A DNA stretch of 64,000 nt from Ensifer adhaerens (GTDB lineage Bacteria > Pseudomonadota > Alphaproteobacteria > Rhizobiales > Rhizobiaceae), in NCBI RefSeq assembly GCF_002007205.1, contig NZ_LAZS01000006.1, positions 806,001 through 870,000 of the forward strand, given 5' to 3'. Under the pieces are notes generated by a model. The model was not told where the DNA came from. It saw nothing but the letters and a program-made list of their open reading frames with translations, and ran no database searches. The position numbers and the translations under genes are program-made. Below are positions 53,706-62,717 of the stretch, piece after piece. Positions within the stretch are counted from its first letter, which is position 1; each line of letters starts with the position of its first letter.

Positions 53706-54464
53706 ATGCTCAAGTCCCTCATCGCCGCCGCCGCTTTCGCCCTCTCCGCAAGCGCGCTGACGCCGGCCCAGGCCGCCCCTGCCACCAAGAATGTCGTGCT
53801 CGTTCACGGTGCCTTTGCCGACGGTTCCGGTTGGCAGGGCGTCTACAACATCCTGAAGAAAGACGGTTACAACGTCACCATCGTGCAGAACCCGACCTTG
53901 ACGCTTGCCGGCGACGTTGCGGCTACCAAGCGCGCGATCGCCGCCCAGGACGGCCCAGTCGTACTCGTCGGCCACTCCTATGGCGGCGTGGTCGTTTCGG
54001 AAGCCGGCACCGACGCGAAGGTGAAATCCGTCGTCTATATCGCCGCCTTCGCGCCGGATAAGGGCGAGTCCGTTTCCTCGCTCATCGCCAACCCGCCGGC
54101 AGGCGCGGCCGTTCCACCGATCCTGCCGCCGGTCGACGGCTTCCTGGCGCTCGACAAGGCGAAGTTCGCCGCCGCCTTCGCGGCCGACGTCGACCCCGAG
54201 ATTGCCGCCTTCATGGCCGACTCCCAGGTCCCGTGGGGCGTCGAAGCGGCAGCCGGCGCCGTCACCGCCCCGGCCTGGAAGGAAAAGCCGAGCTTCTATC
54301 TGGTTGCGACCGACGACCACATGATCCCGCCGGCCGCCCAGCGCCAGATGGCAAAACGCGCCGGCTCCACCGTGGTCGAAACATCCGGCAGCCACGCCGT
54401 CTACGTCTCGAAGCCGGACGCGGTCGCCAAGCTGATCGAGCAGGCAGCGCAGGCGAGCGAATAA
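53706..54464 (+). CDS. Secreted alpha/beta hydrolase
   Basis: A 252-residue hydrolase with a signal peptide (L-I-A-A-A-A-F-A-L-S-A-S-A-L-T-P-A-Q-A). The mature part has the alpha/beta-hydrolase start V-L-V-H-G-A-F-A-D-G-S near residue 31 and the nucleophile elbow G-H-S-Y-G-G near 93-98; a D-D-H and a late S-H complete the likely triad. Similar to salicylate-esterase/MenH-like hydrolases. Ribosome binding site GAAGGAG precedes the ATG at 53706. Probably controlled by the divergent OhrR-like regulator. Confidence 0.9.
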   Translation: MLKSLIAAAAFALSASALTPAQAAPATKNVVLVHGAFADGSGWQGVYNILKKDGYNVTIVQNPTLTLAGDVAATKRAIAAQDGPVVLVGHSYGGVVVSEAGTDAKVKSVVYIAAFAPDKGESVSSLIANPPAGAAVPPILPPVDGFLALDKAKFAAAFAADVDPEIAAFMADSQVPWGVEAAAGAVTAPAWKEKPSFYLVATDDHMIPPAAQRQMAKRAGSTVVETSGSHAVYVSKPDAVAKLIEQAAQASE

Positions 54465-54728
54465 GCGACATCAACCGACAACGAACGCAAAGGGGCGAAG
54501 CGCGACGCTTCGCCCTTTCGCTTGTCTCGAAGCCAATCCGGAGGATCCTGGTGGACGCCAACTGCGTATTGCTCCGCCAGATCTTTGGTTAGAATTTCTG
54601 ACCGCCCCATGCTCGATCGGCACCTCGATCGAACGGATCGCCCTTTCTATCTTCTGTCTCACCGGCGCTAAGGCCCAACGCCCGAGCCGAACTCAAACAG
54701 AAACGAACCATTCGAAAGGGGCATATCC

Positions 54729-55463
54729 ATGGAAAATGTTCACGGAAAAGTCGTGGCCGTGACCGGCGCAAGCAGCGGCATCGGCGAAGCCACTGCGAAG
54801 CTGCTGGCGGCTGCCGGAGCCAAGGTCGTGATCGGCGCACGCCGGTCCGACCGGCTGGAACGCATCGCCGGCGAAATCGCCGCCGCCGGCGGCGAGGTCC
54901 GCTTTCGCACGCTGGACGTGACGAGCCGGGAGAGCGTTTCCGCCTTTGCCCGTTTCACGCAGACCGAATTCGGCCGCCTCGATGTCATCGTCAACAATGC
55001 GGGCGTGATGCCGCTGTCGCCACTGGCGGCGCTCAAGGTCGATGAGTGGGACCGCATGGTCGATGTGAACATCAAGGGCGTTCTCTACGGCATCGCAGCC
55101 GCCCTGCCGATCATGAGCAATCAAGGGTCCGGGCAGATCATCAACATCTCTTCGATCGGCGGCCATTCGGTGTCGCCAACGGCCGCAGTCTATTGCGCGA
55201 CCAAATTTGCCGTCCGGGCGATCTCGGACGGCCTCAGGCAGGAGACCGACCGCATCCGCGTTACCGTCATCTCGCCCGGAACGACGACCTCCGAACTCGC
55301 CGATACGATCAGCGATGCGACCGCCCGAGAGGCGATGAACGAATGGCGGGCCATCTGCATCAGCCCGGACGCCATCGCCGCCTCGATCGCCTACGCCATC
55401 GGACAGCCAGACGATGTCGACGTCAGCGAGATCGTCGTGCGCCCGACGGCGAGCCCGCATTGA
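54729..55463 (+). CDS. Short-chain dehydrogenase/reductase
   Basis: A 244-residue classical SDR. The nucleotide loop T-G-A-S-S-G-I-G is near residues 12-19, N-N-A-G near 88-91, the catalytic serine in I-N-I-S-S-I-G near 139 and Y-C-A-T-K near 155-159. Arginines after the second strand (G-A-R-R) suggest NADP(H). Substrate unknown. GAAAGGGG lies just upstream. Confidence 0.92.
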   Translation: MENVHGKVVAVTGASSGIGEATAKLLAAAGAKVVIGARRSDRLERIAGEIAAAGGEVRFRTLDVTSRESVSAFARFTQTEFGRLDVIVNNAGVMPLSPLAALKVDEWDRMVDVNIKGVLYGIAAALPIMSNQGSGQIINISSIGGHSVSPTAAVYCATKFAVRAISDGLRQETDRIRVTVISPGTTTSELADTISDATAREAMNEWRAICISPDAIAASIAYAIGQPDDVDVSEIVVRPTASPH

Positions 55464-55551
55464 GGCACCCTTCGACCGCGATCGATCCGGCGAGAAAGGG
55501 CACGTTTCAAGCGTGTCTTTTCGTTTTATCAGCGTCAAAACAATAGTATTG

Positions 55552-55565
55552 ACTAATCAATCAGT
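55552..55565. promoter_or_regulatory. Imperfect dyad, candidate ArsR-type operator
   Basis: ACTAATCAATCAGT, with ACT-N-AT-N2-AT-N-AGT symmetry, 20 bp before the ArsR start. Similar AT-rich dyads are autoregulatory sites of ArsR proteins. Confidence 0.45.
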
Positions 55566-55584
55566 ACAGGCTAATGATTTAGCC

Positions 55585-55917
55585 ATGATGATTGAAACCG
55601 CCCCCGTCACCGCCGTCATGCGCGCCCTTGCCGATCCGACAAGGCGCGCCGTGTTCGAGCGTATCGCCAATGCCGACGAAATCACCGTCGTCGAACTGAC
55701 GCGCGGTAGCGGCGTGACCCAGGGCGCGATCTCGCAGCACCTGAAATCGCTGAAACAGGCGGGCCTGGTCGCCGAGCGTCCGGAGGGCCGCAACGTCTAT
55801 TACCGCGCCGAGCCCGAGGGCCTGGCGCCGCTCGCCGACTGGATGAGCCATTACGGCACCTTCTGGCGCGACCGCTTTGCCAACCTGCGCACCCTTCTCA
55901 AGGAGATCGATCCATGA
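55585..55917 (+). CDS. ArsR-family transcriptional regulator
   Basis: A 110-residue winged-helix repressor. The start M-R-A-L-A-D-P-T-R-R-A-V-F-E-R-I near residue 12 and recognition helix T-Q-G-A-I-S-Q-H-L-K-S-L-K near 46 are classical. It lacks the metal-site C-V-C motif, so it is probably of the non-metal kind that is paired with SRPBCC proteins. Its stop overlaps the next start (ATGA). Confidence 0.92.
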   Translation: MMIETAPVTAVMRALADPTRRAVFERIANADEITVVELTRGSGVTQGAISQHLKSLKQAGLVAERPEGRNVYYRAEPEGLAPLADWMSHYGTFWRDRFANLRTLLKEIDP

Positions 55918-56381
55918 CCGACGCAGCCGCCCTGAAACTCGAGACCCAGGACATCGTCGTCGACGAGGTGTTTCCGCATACGCCCGAAACGATCTGGAAA
56001 ACGCTGACCAACGGCGAGTTGATGGACCAGTGGATCATGCCGCCGACCGGCTTCCAGGCGGTCGAAGGCACCCGTTTCACCTTCCAGACGACGCCCGCCG
56101 GCGCGTGGGATGGGACCATCCATTGCCAGGTGCTGGAGGTGCGCCCGCACGAGCGCTTCGTCTATTCCTGGAAGGGCGGCCATGAAGACAATGCCGGCTA
56201 CGGCTCCCGTCTCGATACGGTCGTCACCTGGACACTGACGAAGGTCGACAACGGCACCCGCCTTCGGCTTGTGCATTCCGGCTTTGTCACACCAAAGAAC
56301 GACAGCGCCTATGCGAATATGAGCAATGGCTGGCCGAAGGTCCTGTCGCGGCTTGGCACCCTCTCCGACGAACAGCATTGA
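55914..56381 (+). CDS. SRPBCC/AHSA1-family protein
   Basis: A 155-residue START-like protein translationally coupled to the ArsR regulator, a frequent pairing. Family features include V-F-P-H-T-P-E-T-I-W-K-T-L-T near residue 19, W-I-M-P-P-T-G-F near 40 and a C-terminal W-P-K-V-L-S-R-L. Ligand unknown. Confidence 0.9.
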   Translation: MTDAAALKLETQDIVVDEVFPHTPETIWKTLTNGELMDQWIMPPTGFQAVEGTRFTFQTTPAGAWDGTIHCQVLEVRPHERFVYSWKGGHEDNAGYGSRLDTVVTWTLTKVDNGTRLRLVHSGFVTPKNDSAYANMSNGWPKVLSRLGTLSDEQH

Positions 56382-56498
56382 GGCGCAGGCCGGATCGCCT
56401 CGGCGATCCGGTAACGCCCCCCCGAAACAGGCAAAGAAACTCGTCGGCGCCGCGCTTGCGACGCCAGGCTTTGCCGTGCCCGAAACAGGAGCGAATGT

Positions 56499-56912
56499 AT
56501 GAGCAAGTCATATATCGGCGGATGCGCCTGCGGTGCGATCCGCTACGAGATCGCAGGAGAGCCGGTCTTTTCCAACGACTGCCAGTGCCGTGATTGCCAG
56601 CACGAGAGCGGAACGGGGCATGGATCGCACATGACGTTCCGCCGCGAGGGCGTGAAGCTCGAAGGTAAGGCCACCCATTGGGACATGGTCGCCGACAGCG
56701 GCCACGTGAAGACGCGCGGCTTCTGCCCGACCTGCGGCTCGCCGGTCTACATGACCTTCTCGGCCATGCCGGAGTTCTTCAGCGTTCGTGCGGCAAGCCT
56801 CGACGACCCCAGCCGCTACAGCCCCCAGGCAGTGACCTACGCGGTGCGCGGCCATGCCTGGGACCGCCTCGATCCGGCCTTGCAGACATTCGACCGGATG
56901 CCGACGGAATAG
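56499..56912 (+). CDS. GFA-family (glutathione-dependent formaldehyde-activating-like) protein
   Basis: A 137-residue zinc protein of the GFA/CENP-V fold. The cysteine pattern G-G-C-A-C-G (C9, C11), C-Q-C-R-D-C (C28, C30, C33) and F-C-P-T-C-G-S near residue 75 is complete. Despite the name, most members have no proven formaldehyde activity. Unlinked to its neighbours by overlap, but in the same direction as the ArsR/SRPBCC pair. Confidence 0.9.
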   Translation: MSKSYIGGCACGAIRYEIAGEPVFSNDCQCRDCQHESGTGHGSHMTFRREGVKLEGKATHWDMVADSGHVKTRGFCPTCGSPVYMTFSAMPEFFSVRAASLDDPSRYSPQAVTYAVRGHAWDRLDPALQTFDRMPTE

Positions 56913-57041
56913 CGACGCGGAGCTTCCGCCAAGGCACGAATTCTCGCCTGCCCGCCTGACGTCCTTGGCATCGTCGCCTGGCATCCCCATCTCCGGTTGA
57001 GCGCCCCCATCGTGGCGCGCGGCCGGGCGGAGGAGGATTGC

Positions 57042-57608
57042 ATGTCGTCGAGCCAATTCGCCTTCGATCTCGGCGCTTCCGGCGGGGCGCCGGCAATCGA
57101 CCTCCTCTACTTCGCACTGCGTCCGGACGCGCGAGCCGCCACGCGGGCAATTGCGATCGCCGAAAGGGATTTCGCGGATCAGGACTCCCACGGGTTCATC
57201 TATCGGCCGGACCGGCTGCATGTCTCCGTCGACAAGCGCTGGGAAGGCCGCGGCTTGCCCGACATTGCCATGGCAGATGCAATGAAGCGTGGCGCGCGGG
57301 TGGCATTGCCGCCCTTCGAGATCCGGCTCGATCAACTGAAAAGCAACGGCAACGGCGCGAACTGGCCAAGGGCGCTTCTGTCACGCGAGGCATCGCCGGG
57401 ATTTGGCGCTTTGGTGCAGCAGCTCGGGCAAATGACCGACCGCGCGATCAAGGCCATCCCGCACATGACGCTGTATCGGGCCGACCGGCCGGCACCGGCA
57501 ATCGAGATCGCCGACGCTATCGCCTGGACCGCGCGCGAACTCGTGCTGATCCATGCGCAGAAGGGAGCGGGTACCGCAAGGATCGCCGCCCGCTGGCCGC
57601 TTCGCTGA
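57042..57608 (+). CDS. 2'-5' RNA ligase family (2H phosphoesterase) protein
   Basis: A 188-residue 2H phosphoesterase with both signature motifs: R-L-H-V-S-V near residues 60-65 and P-H-M-T-L-Y near 142-147. Related to ThpR, which acts on 2'-5' or cyclic phosphodiester bonds in RNA. The ATG at 57042 has GGAGGA upstream; the alternative at 56997 lacks it. Confidence 0.88.
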   Translation: MSSSQFAFDLGASGGAPAIDLLYFALRPDARAATRAIAIAERDFADQDSHGFIYRPDRLHVSVDKRWEGRGLPDIAMADAMKRGARVALPPFEIRLDQLKSNGNGANWPRALLSREASPGFGALVQQLGQMTDRAIKAIPHMTLYRADRPAPAIEIADAIAWTARELVLIHAQKGAGTARIAARWPLR

Positions 57609-57613
57609 GCGGT

Positions 57614-58324
57614 TCAGTGCGCCCCCTCTCCGCTCCGATCGTCGTTTGAGCGCGAGAGGACGGTAACCACGAAGGGCGCGCGAACCGCAAAGCCCAAGGA
57701 CCTGTAGAGGTCGATCGCCACCGTGTTTGCCGCATAGGCATGAAGAAACGGCGTTTCGCCGCGCCTGAGGATTGCGTCGGAAACCATACGGGAAAGAACC
57801 GCGGCATAACCGCGACCGCGAAAATCGGGATGGGTGCAGACGCCGCTCACCTCGGTAAAGCCGTCGAGCTTCATCCTTTCGCCGGCCATGGCAACGAGGC
57901 GTCCATGCTGCCGGATGCCCCAGAAGGAGCCGAGCCTGTGAGTGTTTTCGAAGAACGGCCCCGGCCTGGTCAGCGTGGCGAGCGCCAGCATTTCCGGCGC
58001 ATCCGCCTCGCCGAGCGACTCGATGGGCGCGGCTCCTGCGCCGGCGCGAATTTCGGTCGCGACCATCTGCACGGCCTGCGCACTCACTTCGGCTTGGGTT
58101 CCGGCCGGCAACGGGCCTTCACCCGTCCGCAGATGGATGACGGTCCCGTCAGCGGGAATGAGCTCGCGAAACGCCGCATGCGATTCCGGCCGGTCGTTGC
58201 GCGCAGCCGCAAAGATCGAAACATCGGCAACGTAGCGCTTCGCAAGGCTGCCGCCGAGGGAGAATTGCGCCTGGCGTGACTGGAGCGCGTGCCAGTCCGG
58301 CCGGTCGAGCGGATGGTCAGCCAC
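57614..58324 (-). CDS. GNAT-family N-acetyltransferase
   Basis: A 236-residue acetyltransferase with a degenerate N-terminal half and a clear C-terminal GNAT domain: V-C-T-H-P-D-F-R-G-R-G-Y-A near residue 168 and N-T-V-A-I-D-L-Y-R-S-L-G-F near 205. The start is a GTG at 58324, with GGGAG 7 bp upstream, inside the 3' end of the MarR gene (8-bp overlap). The coupling suggests that the regulator controls it. Confidence 0.87.
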   Translation of the reverse strand: MADHPLDRPDWHALQSRQAQFSLGGSLAKRYVADVSIFAAARNDRPESHAAFRELIPADGTVIHLRTGEGPLPAGTQAEVSAQAVQMVATEIRAGAGAAPIESLGEADAPEMLALATLTRPGPFFENTHRLGSFWGIRQHGRLVAMAGERMKLDGFTEVSGVCTHPDFRGRGYAAVLSRMVSDAILRRGETPFLHAYAANTVAIDLYRSLGFAVRAPFVVTVLSRSNDDRSGEGAH

Positions 58325-58811
58325 ATTGGCACTCCCTTTTTTCGAGCGCCCGCCGGTCGAGCGACATCTCGTCAAGCCCCGCCTCGATGGCGTCAAGCTG
58401 GTCGAGAAGCGAACCCGAGAGCCCCGCGCAAAGGCCGGTGACGGCTGTCTCCACATGCCGCCAAACGTCGCGCTTCGACCGTTCGACGATGTTTCGGCCT
58501 TCGCTGCTGAGCACCACCGCTTTCTGCCTGCGATCGCGCTCATTCCGCTCGATCTCAATCAGTCCCTTTTCGGCGAGGAGCGTCAGGCTGCGCGTAACGC
58601 CGGGCTGACTGACGCCAAGCGCCTGAACCAGGTCGCCGACAGACAGCGCGCCATGGCGATCCAGGGCGGCGAGCACGGGGTATTGTCCGGCCGGAACGTC
58701 GAAGCCGACGCCCTCGCCGAACCGAGTGACATCCGCTTGCAAGCGCTCCGCGATCCGCTTCAGGCGACTGCCGAGGCAGAGGTAACCGAGCTGCCGAACC
58801 ACGTCTTCCAT
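58317..58811 (-). CDS. MarR-family transcriptional regulator
   Basis: A 164-residue winged-helix MarR protein. The recognition region reads L-G-V-S-Q-P-G-V-T-R-S-L-T-L-L near residue 65 and the wing N-E-R-D-R-R-Q-K-A near 91. It overlaps the GNAT gene, so the pair is one unit. A CATAAC/GTTATG dyad lies 19 bp upstream. Confidence 0.9.
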   Translation of the reverse strand: MEDVVRQLGYLCLGSRLKRIAERLQADVTRFGEGVGFDVPAGQYPVLAALDRHGALSVGDLVQALGVSQPGVTRSLTLLAEKGLIEIERNERDRRQKAVVLSSEGRNIVERSKRDVWRHVETAVTGLCAGLSGSLLDQLDAIEAGLDEMSLDRRALEKRECQCG

Positions 58812-58829
58812 GCATCAGATCTCCATTTG

Positions 58830-58855
58830 CATAACTTGATATATAACTTGTTATG
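58830..58855. promoter_or_regulatory. Imperfect AT-rich dyad, candidate MarR operator
   Basis: CATAACTTG and TTGTTATG ends flank a central ATATAT, with 6-bp perfect outer arms (CATAAC/GTTATG). It also contains two direct copies of ATAACTTG. Located just before the MarR start, probable autoregulatory site. Confidence 0.55.
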
Positions 58856-58949
58856 TAAATGCAAGCATGGACGCTTGATCTGAAGAAGCAGACAGCCAAT
58901 CACGCCTTGCCGAGGTGCCGACCCCTCCAGCTGAAGTCCTTATGGCAAC

Positions 58950-59576
58950 TCACGCCGGCGGGATAAAGGGCTGGCTGATCGCCTGGAAAACCGGAAGCGC
59001 TTCAAGCTTCTCCGCATGCGCCTTGAGGCGCGGATAGTCTGCGATCGTCACGAGATCAGAGTGCACGTCGTTCAGGAATCGCAGTACGGCCGCAACGGCG
59101 ATATCGGCGTGGCCGATACGCCCGCCGAACCAGAATTCGCCATTGCTTTCCGCGCGGCTCGCCTCGAGCACGCCGAGCGTTTCCGCGATCTGCCGACGGC
59201 ACCGACCGACCCAGAGGTCGGAGACCTGTCCATGCAGCCGTTTCTCGTAGAAAAGGCTGACGGCCTTGTCACCGAGCCCGGTCGCAAGCGTGGCGATCCT
59301 GAGCGCCCGATGCCGCATCGGCTCGGTTCGCGGGAACAGGACCTGATCGTCGGAAACGAGACTGTCGAGATAATCGAGGATGATGTGGCTGTCGGTCAGC
59401 GCCGTCCCGTCGTCCAGCACGAGCGTGGGCACCCGCGTCAACGGATTATAGGCCCGAAGCTCGTCGGCATTGCCGAAGGAGGACCAGGGACGGTGTTCGA
59501 ACGGGATGGCGTAAAGGCTGAGCGCGATGCCCACACGGCGGACGAACGGTGAGTCATATTGGCCGATCAGGATCAT
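58950..59576 (-). CDS. Glutathione S-transferase family protein
   Basis: A 208-residue GST. The N-terminal thioredoxin-like domain has G-Q-Y-D-S-P-F-V-R-R near residues 5-14, the cis-proline in R-V-P-T-L near 49 and D-S-H-I-I near 62. The C-domain carries A-D-I-A-V-A-A-V-L near residue 165. Start at 59576 (M-I-L-I-G-Q-Y); the frame upstream has no GST character. Confidence 0.9.
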   Translation of the reverse strand: MILIGQYDSPFVRRVGIALSLYAIPFEHRPWSSFGNADELRAYNPLTRVPTLVLDDGTALTDSHIILDYLDSLVSDDQVLFPRTEPMRHRALRIATLATGLGDKAVSLFYEKRLHGQVSDLWVGRCRRQIAETLGVLEASRAESNGEFWFGGRIGHADIAVAAVLRFLNDVHSDLVTIADYPRLKAHAEKLEALPVFQAISQPFIPPA

Positions 59577-59742
59577 TTTCCATCTCCCGGGTACGCTGGC
59601 GGTTTCATGGAACAACAGCCGCACATCCGATGTCAAAGCCAAAGCGACGTCCAACCCGAAACCGCACCCCAGTTCTTAGCGACTTGCGGAGCGCTTTGGG
59701 AATGCCGATAAGCGCCACCAACAAACGATACGGGAGGAGCCC

Positions 59743-60801
59743 ATGGACATTTCCGAAATCATCATCGCCGGCGATACGTCCGGCATCGAATGGCGCCTGC
59801 CGGTCTTCCGCTTCAAGGGCAGGACGGCGGCAGCACCCAAGACCTATGTCCAGGCGGCGTTGCACGCCAATGAGCTGCCGGGCACGGCGCTCGCGCATTT
59901 CCTGTTGCAACGGCTGCAGCAGGCGGAGAAGGACGGTGCCATCCTCGGCGACATCACCGTCGTGCCGCAGGCAAACCCGATCGGCACCGCGCAGTCGCAT
60001 TTCGGCGAGCTGCAGGGTCGTTTCGACTTGGGCTCGCGCACCAACTTCAACCGCGATTTCCCGCTGATCTCCCTTGCCGATCGCGACGGCCTCATCGACG
60101 ACCTCGACCGTTACTCGGCGACAGACCGGCTGAAGCGGCAGTTGCTGCATATGGCGCTCGGCGCCGACCTGATGCTCGACCTTCATTGCGACGACGAGGC
60201 GCTGCAATACGCCTATATCGACGAGGCCTTCTGGCCGGAGGCGGGCGACCTTGCATCGGCACTCGACATGGAAGCGGTCTTCCTATCGGACGGCGAAAGC
60301 TCCGCCTTCGAAGAGGCGGTTGCCTATGCCTGGAAGTACGAGACCGGCCAGAAGAAGACACGGCTGCCCGGGCGGCTTTCAGTGACGGTCGAGCTTCGCG
60401 GCACGCGCGATGTCTATCCGGAACTTGCCCGAAAGGATGCAGACGGCGTCTTCCGCTTCCTCATCGCCCGCGGCGTCGTTGCCGGCGACGAAGAGGCAAT
60501 CGCGCCGTTTTCCGGCATCGTCGCGCCGCTCGACAACATCGAGATGATCCGGGCGCCGGAAGCCGGCGCCATCCTGTTCCACCGCGATATCGGCGAAAGC
60601 GTGAAAGCCGGCGACCTGCTCGCAACGATCCTCACGCGACCCGGCCAGATGGGGGGCGCCCTCGAGGTGCGCGCGCCGCAGGATGGGCTGATCGTCACCC
60701 GCGTCTCGACGCGCCTTGCGCGCCGCCGCTCGGACCTGATGAAGATCGCCTGCGCCGCGCCATCGAGCGCCGTGCGCAAGCCCGGGCTGCTCGAGGCCTG
60801 A
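59743..60801 (+). CDS. Succinylglutamate desuccinylase/aspartoacylase-family deacylase
   Basis: A 352-residue zinc carboxypeptidase-like protein (M14-like AstE/AspA group). The zinc ligands are H and E in A-L-H-A-N-E-L-P-G near residues 40-47 and H in L-D-L-H-C-D near 147; the glutamate in V-E-L-R-G near residue 212 is probably catalytic. The C-terminal 80 residues form the beta-barrel domain of the family. Substrate probably an N-acyl amino acid or related amide. GGGAGGAG lies upstream. Near an Lrp regulator and an aminotransferase, consistent with amino-acid use. Confidence 0.88.
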   Translation: MDISEIIIAGDTSGIEWRLPVFRFKGRTAAAPKTYVQAALHANELPGTALAHFLLQRLQQAEKDGAILGDITVVPQANPIGTAQSHFGELQGRFDLGSRTNFNRDFPLISLADRDGLIDDLDRYSATDRLKRQLLHMALGADLMLDLHCDDEALQYAYIDEAFWPEAGDLASALDMEAVFLSDGESSAFEEAVAYAWKYETGQKKTRLPGRLSVTVELRGTRDVYPELARKDADGVFRFLIARGVVAGDEEAIAPFSGIVAPLDNIEMIRAPEAGAILFHRDIGESVKAGDLLATILTRPGQMGGALEVRAPQDGLIVTRVSTRLARRRSDLMKIACAAPSSAVRKPGLLEA

Positions 60802-60858
60802 GTACCAAGGCGGGCGGAACGCCAACGGCTTCCGTCCGCATTTTTGTCCAATGCGCAC

Positions 60859-61332
60859 TCATCCCGCCGTGGCGCCCATCATTTTCGGGCTGTCGAGCAG
60901 GATCGTCGAGCGCAGCGTCTTGATTTCGGCGATCTGCTCGAACTCGCTCCAGAGCAAGCGCTTGTAATCCGCGACGTCGCGCACGGCGATCTTCAAGAGG
61001 AAGTCGAAGTCGCCGGCGACCGTGTGGCATTCCACCACCTCCGGCATGCGCGAGACCAGCTCGATGAAGCGCTGGCCGACCTTGCTGGCGGTCCGCTCCA
61101 GCGTCACCTCGACAAAGGCCTGGAAGCCTATGCCGGCTGCCTTCGGATCGACGACCACCGTCTGGCGGATGACACCGGCCGCATAGAGCCGGGCAAGGCG
61201 GCGCGACAGCGGCGCCGGCGACAGACCGACTCTCGCCGCAAGCGCATTGTTGCTCAAGGACGCATCTTCCACCAGCAAACGGATGATCCGCCGGTCGATC
61301 TGGTCCAGTTCCATCGCCATCTTTTCAACCAT
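60859..61332 (-). CDS. Lrp/AsnC-family transcriptional regulator
   Basis: A 157-residue Lrp-type regulator. The helix-turn-helix (L-D-Q-I-D-R-R-I-I-R-L-L, then V-G-L-S-P-A-P-L-S-R-R-L-A-R-L near residue 38) is followed by the RAM domain with G-D-F-D-F-L-L-K-I near 108. It is divergent from the aminotransferase gene (61540), 207 bp apart, and is probably its regulator. Paralogous to the Lrp protein at 2992 but not closely related. Confidence 0.92.
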   Translation of the reverse strand: MVEKMAMELDQIDRRIIRLLVEDASLSNNALAARVGLSPAPLSRRLARLYAAGVIRQTVVVDPKAAGIGFQAFVEVTLERTASKVGQRFIELVSRMPEVVECHTVAGDFDFLLKIAVRDVADYKRLLWSEFEQIAEIKTLRSTILLDSPKMMGATAG

Positions 61333-61539
61333 CGTCCAGCTCCCACGCGCAAATCAGCAAATGAATTGCAGAATTTTGCGCAAATAGCACGCTGTCGTTA
61401 TTGTCTCCGTGGCAAAAATCCCATCGATTTTGCGCCTTTGCTGACTTAAGAAGGAAGCCGCAGGGCAGCCGGAGGAACGGCGGCCGGCAGGCTTCTCGGC
61501 CAACTTCGCATCGCTGCCACTCAAGGGGGAATTTCCGGC

Positions 61540-62709
61540 ATGTTCGACGCTCTGACCCGACAACCCGACGATCCGCTGCTGGCCCTGATCGGGCTTTACC
61601 GCAAGGACGAGCGCCCCGGAAAGGTCGATCTCGGCGTCGGCGTCTACCGCGACGAAACCGGCCACACGCCGATCTTCCGCGCCGTGAAGGCAGCGGAGAA
61701 GCGTCTGCTCGAAACCCAGGACAGCAAGGCCTATGTCGGCCCCGAAGGCGACCTCGTCTTCATCGACCATCTCTGGACGCTGGTTGGCGGCGATGCCGTC
61801 GATCGCAGTCATGTTGCCGGCGTGCAGACGCCGGGCGGTTCCGGTGCCCTTCGGCTCGCCGCCGATCTCATCCACCAGATGGGCGGCAAGCGCATCTGGA
61901 TCGGGCTGCCGAGCTGGCCGAACCATGCGAGCATCTTCAAGACGGCCGGACTTGAGCCCGCCGGCTACCCGTTCTTCGACGTGCCGACCCAGACCGTGCT
62001 CTTCGACACTATGATGACGGCGCTCCAGGGTGCCTCCACCGGCGACGCCGTGCTCCTGCATGCGAGCTGCCACAACCCGACCGGCGGCGTCATCACGCAA
62101 GCGCAGTGGATGGAGCTTGCCGCCGTCATCGCCGAGCGCGGCCTGCTGCCGCTCGTCGATCTTGCCTATCAGGGCTTCGGCCGCGGCCTCGACGAGGATG
62201 TCGCCGGGCTCCGCCACCTGATCGGCGTCGTGCCGGAAGCGCTGGTTGCCGTCTCCTGCTCCAAGTCCTTCGGTCTTTATCGCGAGCGCGCCGGCGCGAT
62301 CTTCGCGGTGACGACCTCGTCCTCTTCGGCCGATACGGTCCGCTCCAACCTCGCCGGCCTTGCCCGCACCAGCTACTCGATGCCGCCGGATCATGGCGCG
62401 GCGATCGTGCGGATGATCCTTTCCGACGCCGAGCTCAAGCGTGACTGGATGGAAGAGCTCGAAACCATGCGGCTGCGCATCACCAACATTCGCCGGGCAC
62501 TCGCCGAGGGCCTGCGCGACCGCTGGCAGGCGCTGGGCGCCGTCGCCTCACAGGAAGGCATGTTCTCGCTGCTACCGCTCGCCGAGGCCGACGTCATGCG
62601 GCTTCGAAACGAGCACGGCGTCTACATGCCCGGTTCCGGCCGCATCAACATTGCCGGCCTGAAGACGGCGGAAGTCGACGGCGTCATCGCCAACTTCAAG
62701 AACCTCTGA
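61540..62709 (+). CDS. Aromatic amino-acid aminotransferase
   Basis: A 389-residue PLP-dependent class I aminotransferase of the AspC/TyrB branch (Tat-type). Features: P-D-D-P-L-L-A-L near residue 9, D-L-G-V-G-V-Y-R near 29, the H-N-P-T-G loop near 181, and the PLP lysine in S-C-S-K-S-F-G-L-Y-R-E-R-A-G near 244. The R-E-R-A-G motif and length agree with rhizobial tyrosine/aromatic aminotransferases. GGGGGAA precedes the ATG. Divergent Lrp regulator nearby. Confidence 0.93.
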   Translation: MFDALTRQPDDPLLALIGLYRKDERPGKVDLGVGVYRDETGHTPIFRAVKAAEKRLLETQDSKAYVGPEGDLVFIDHLWTLVGGDAVDRSHVAGVQTPGGSGALRLAADLIHQMGGKRIWIGLPSWPNHASIFKTAGLEPAGYPFFDVPTQTVLFDTMMTALQGASTGDAVLLHASCHNPTGGVITQAQWMELAAVIAERGLLPLVDLAYQGFGRGLDEDVAGLRHLIGVVPEALVAVSCSKSFGLYRERAGAIFAVTTSSSSADTVRSNLAGLARTSYSMPPDHGAAIVRMILSDAELKRDWMEELETMRLRITNIRRALAEGLRDRWQALGAVASQEGMFSLLPLAEADVMRLRNEHGVYMPGSGRINIAGLKTAEVDGVIANFKNL

Positions 62710-62717
62710 GGACCATG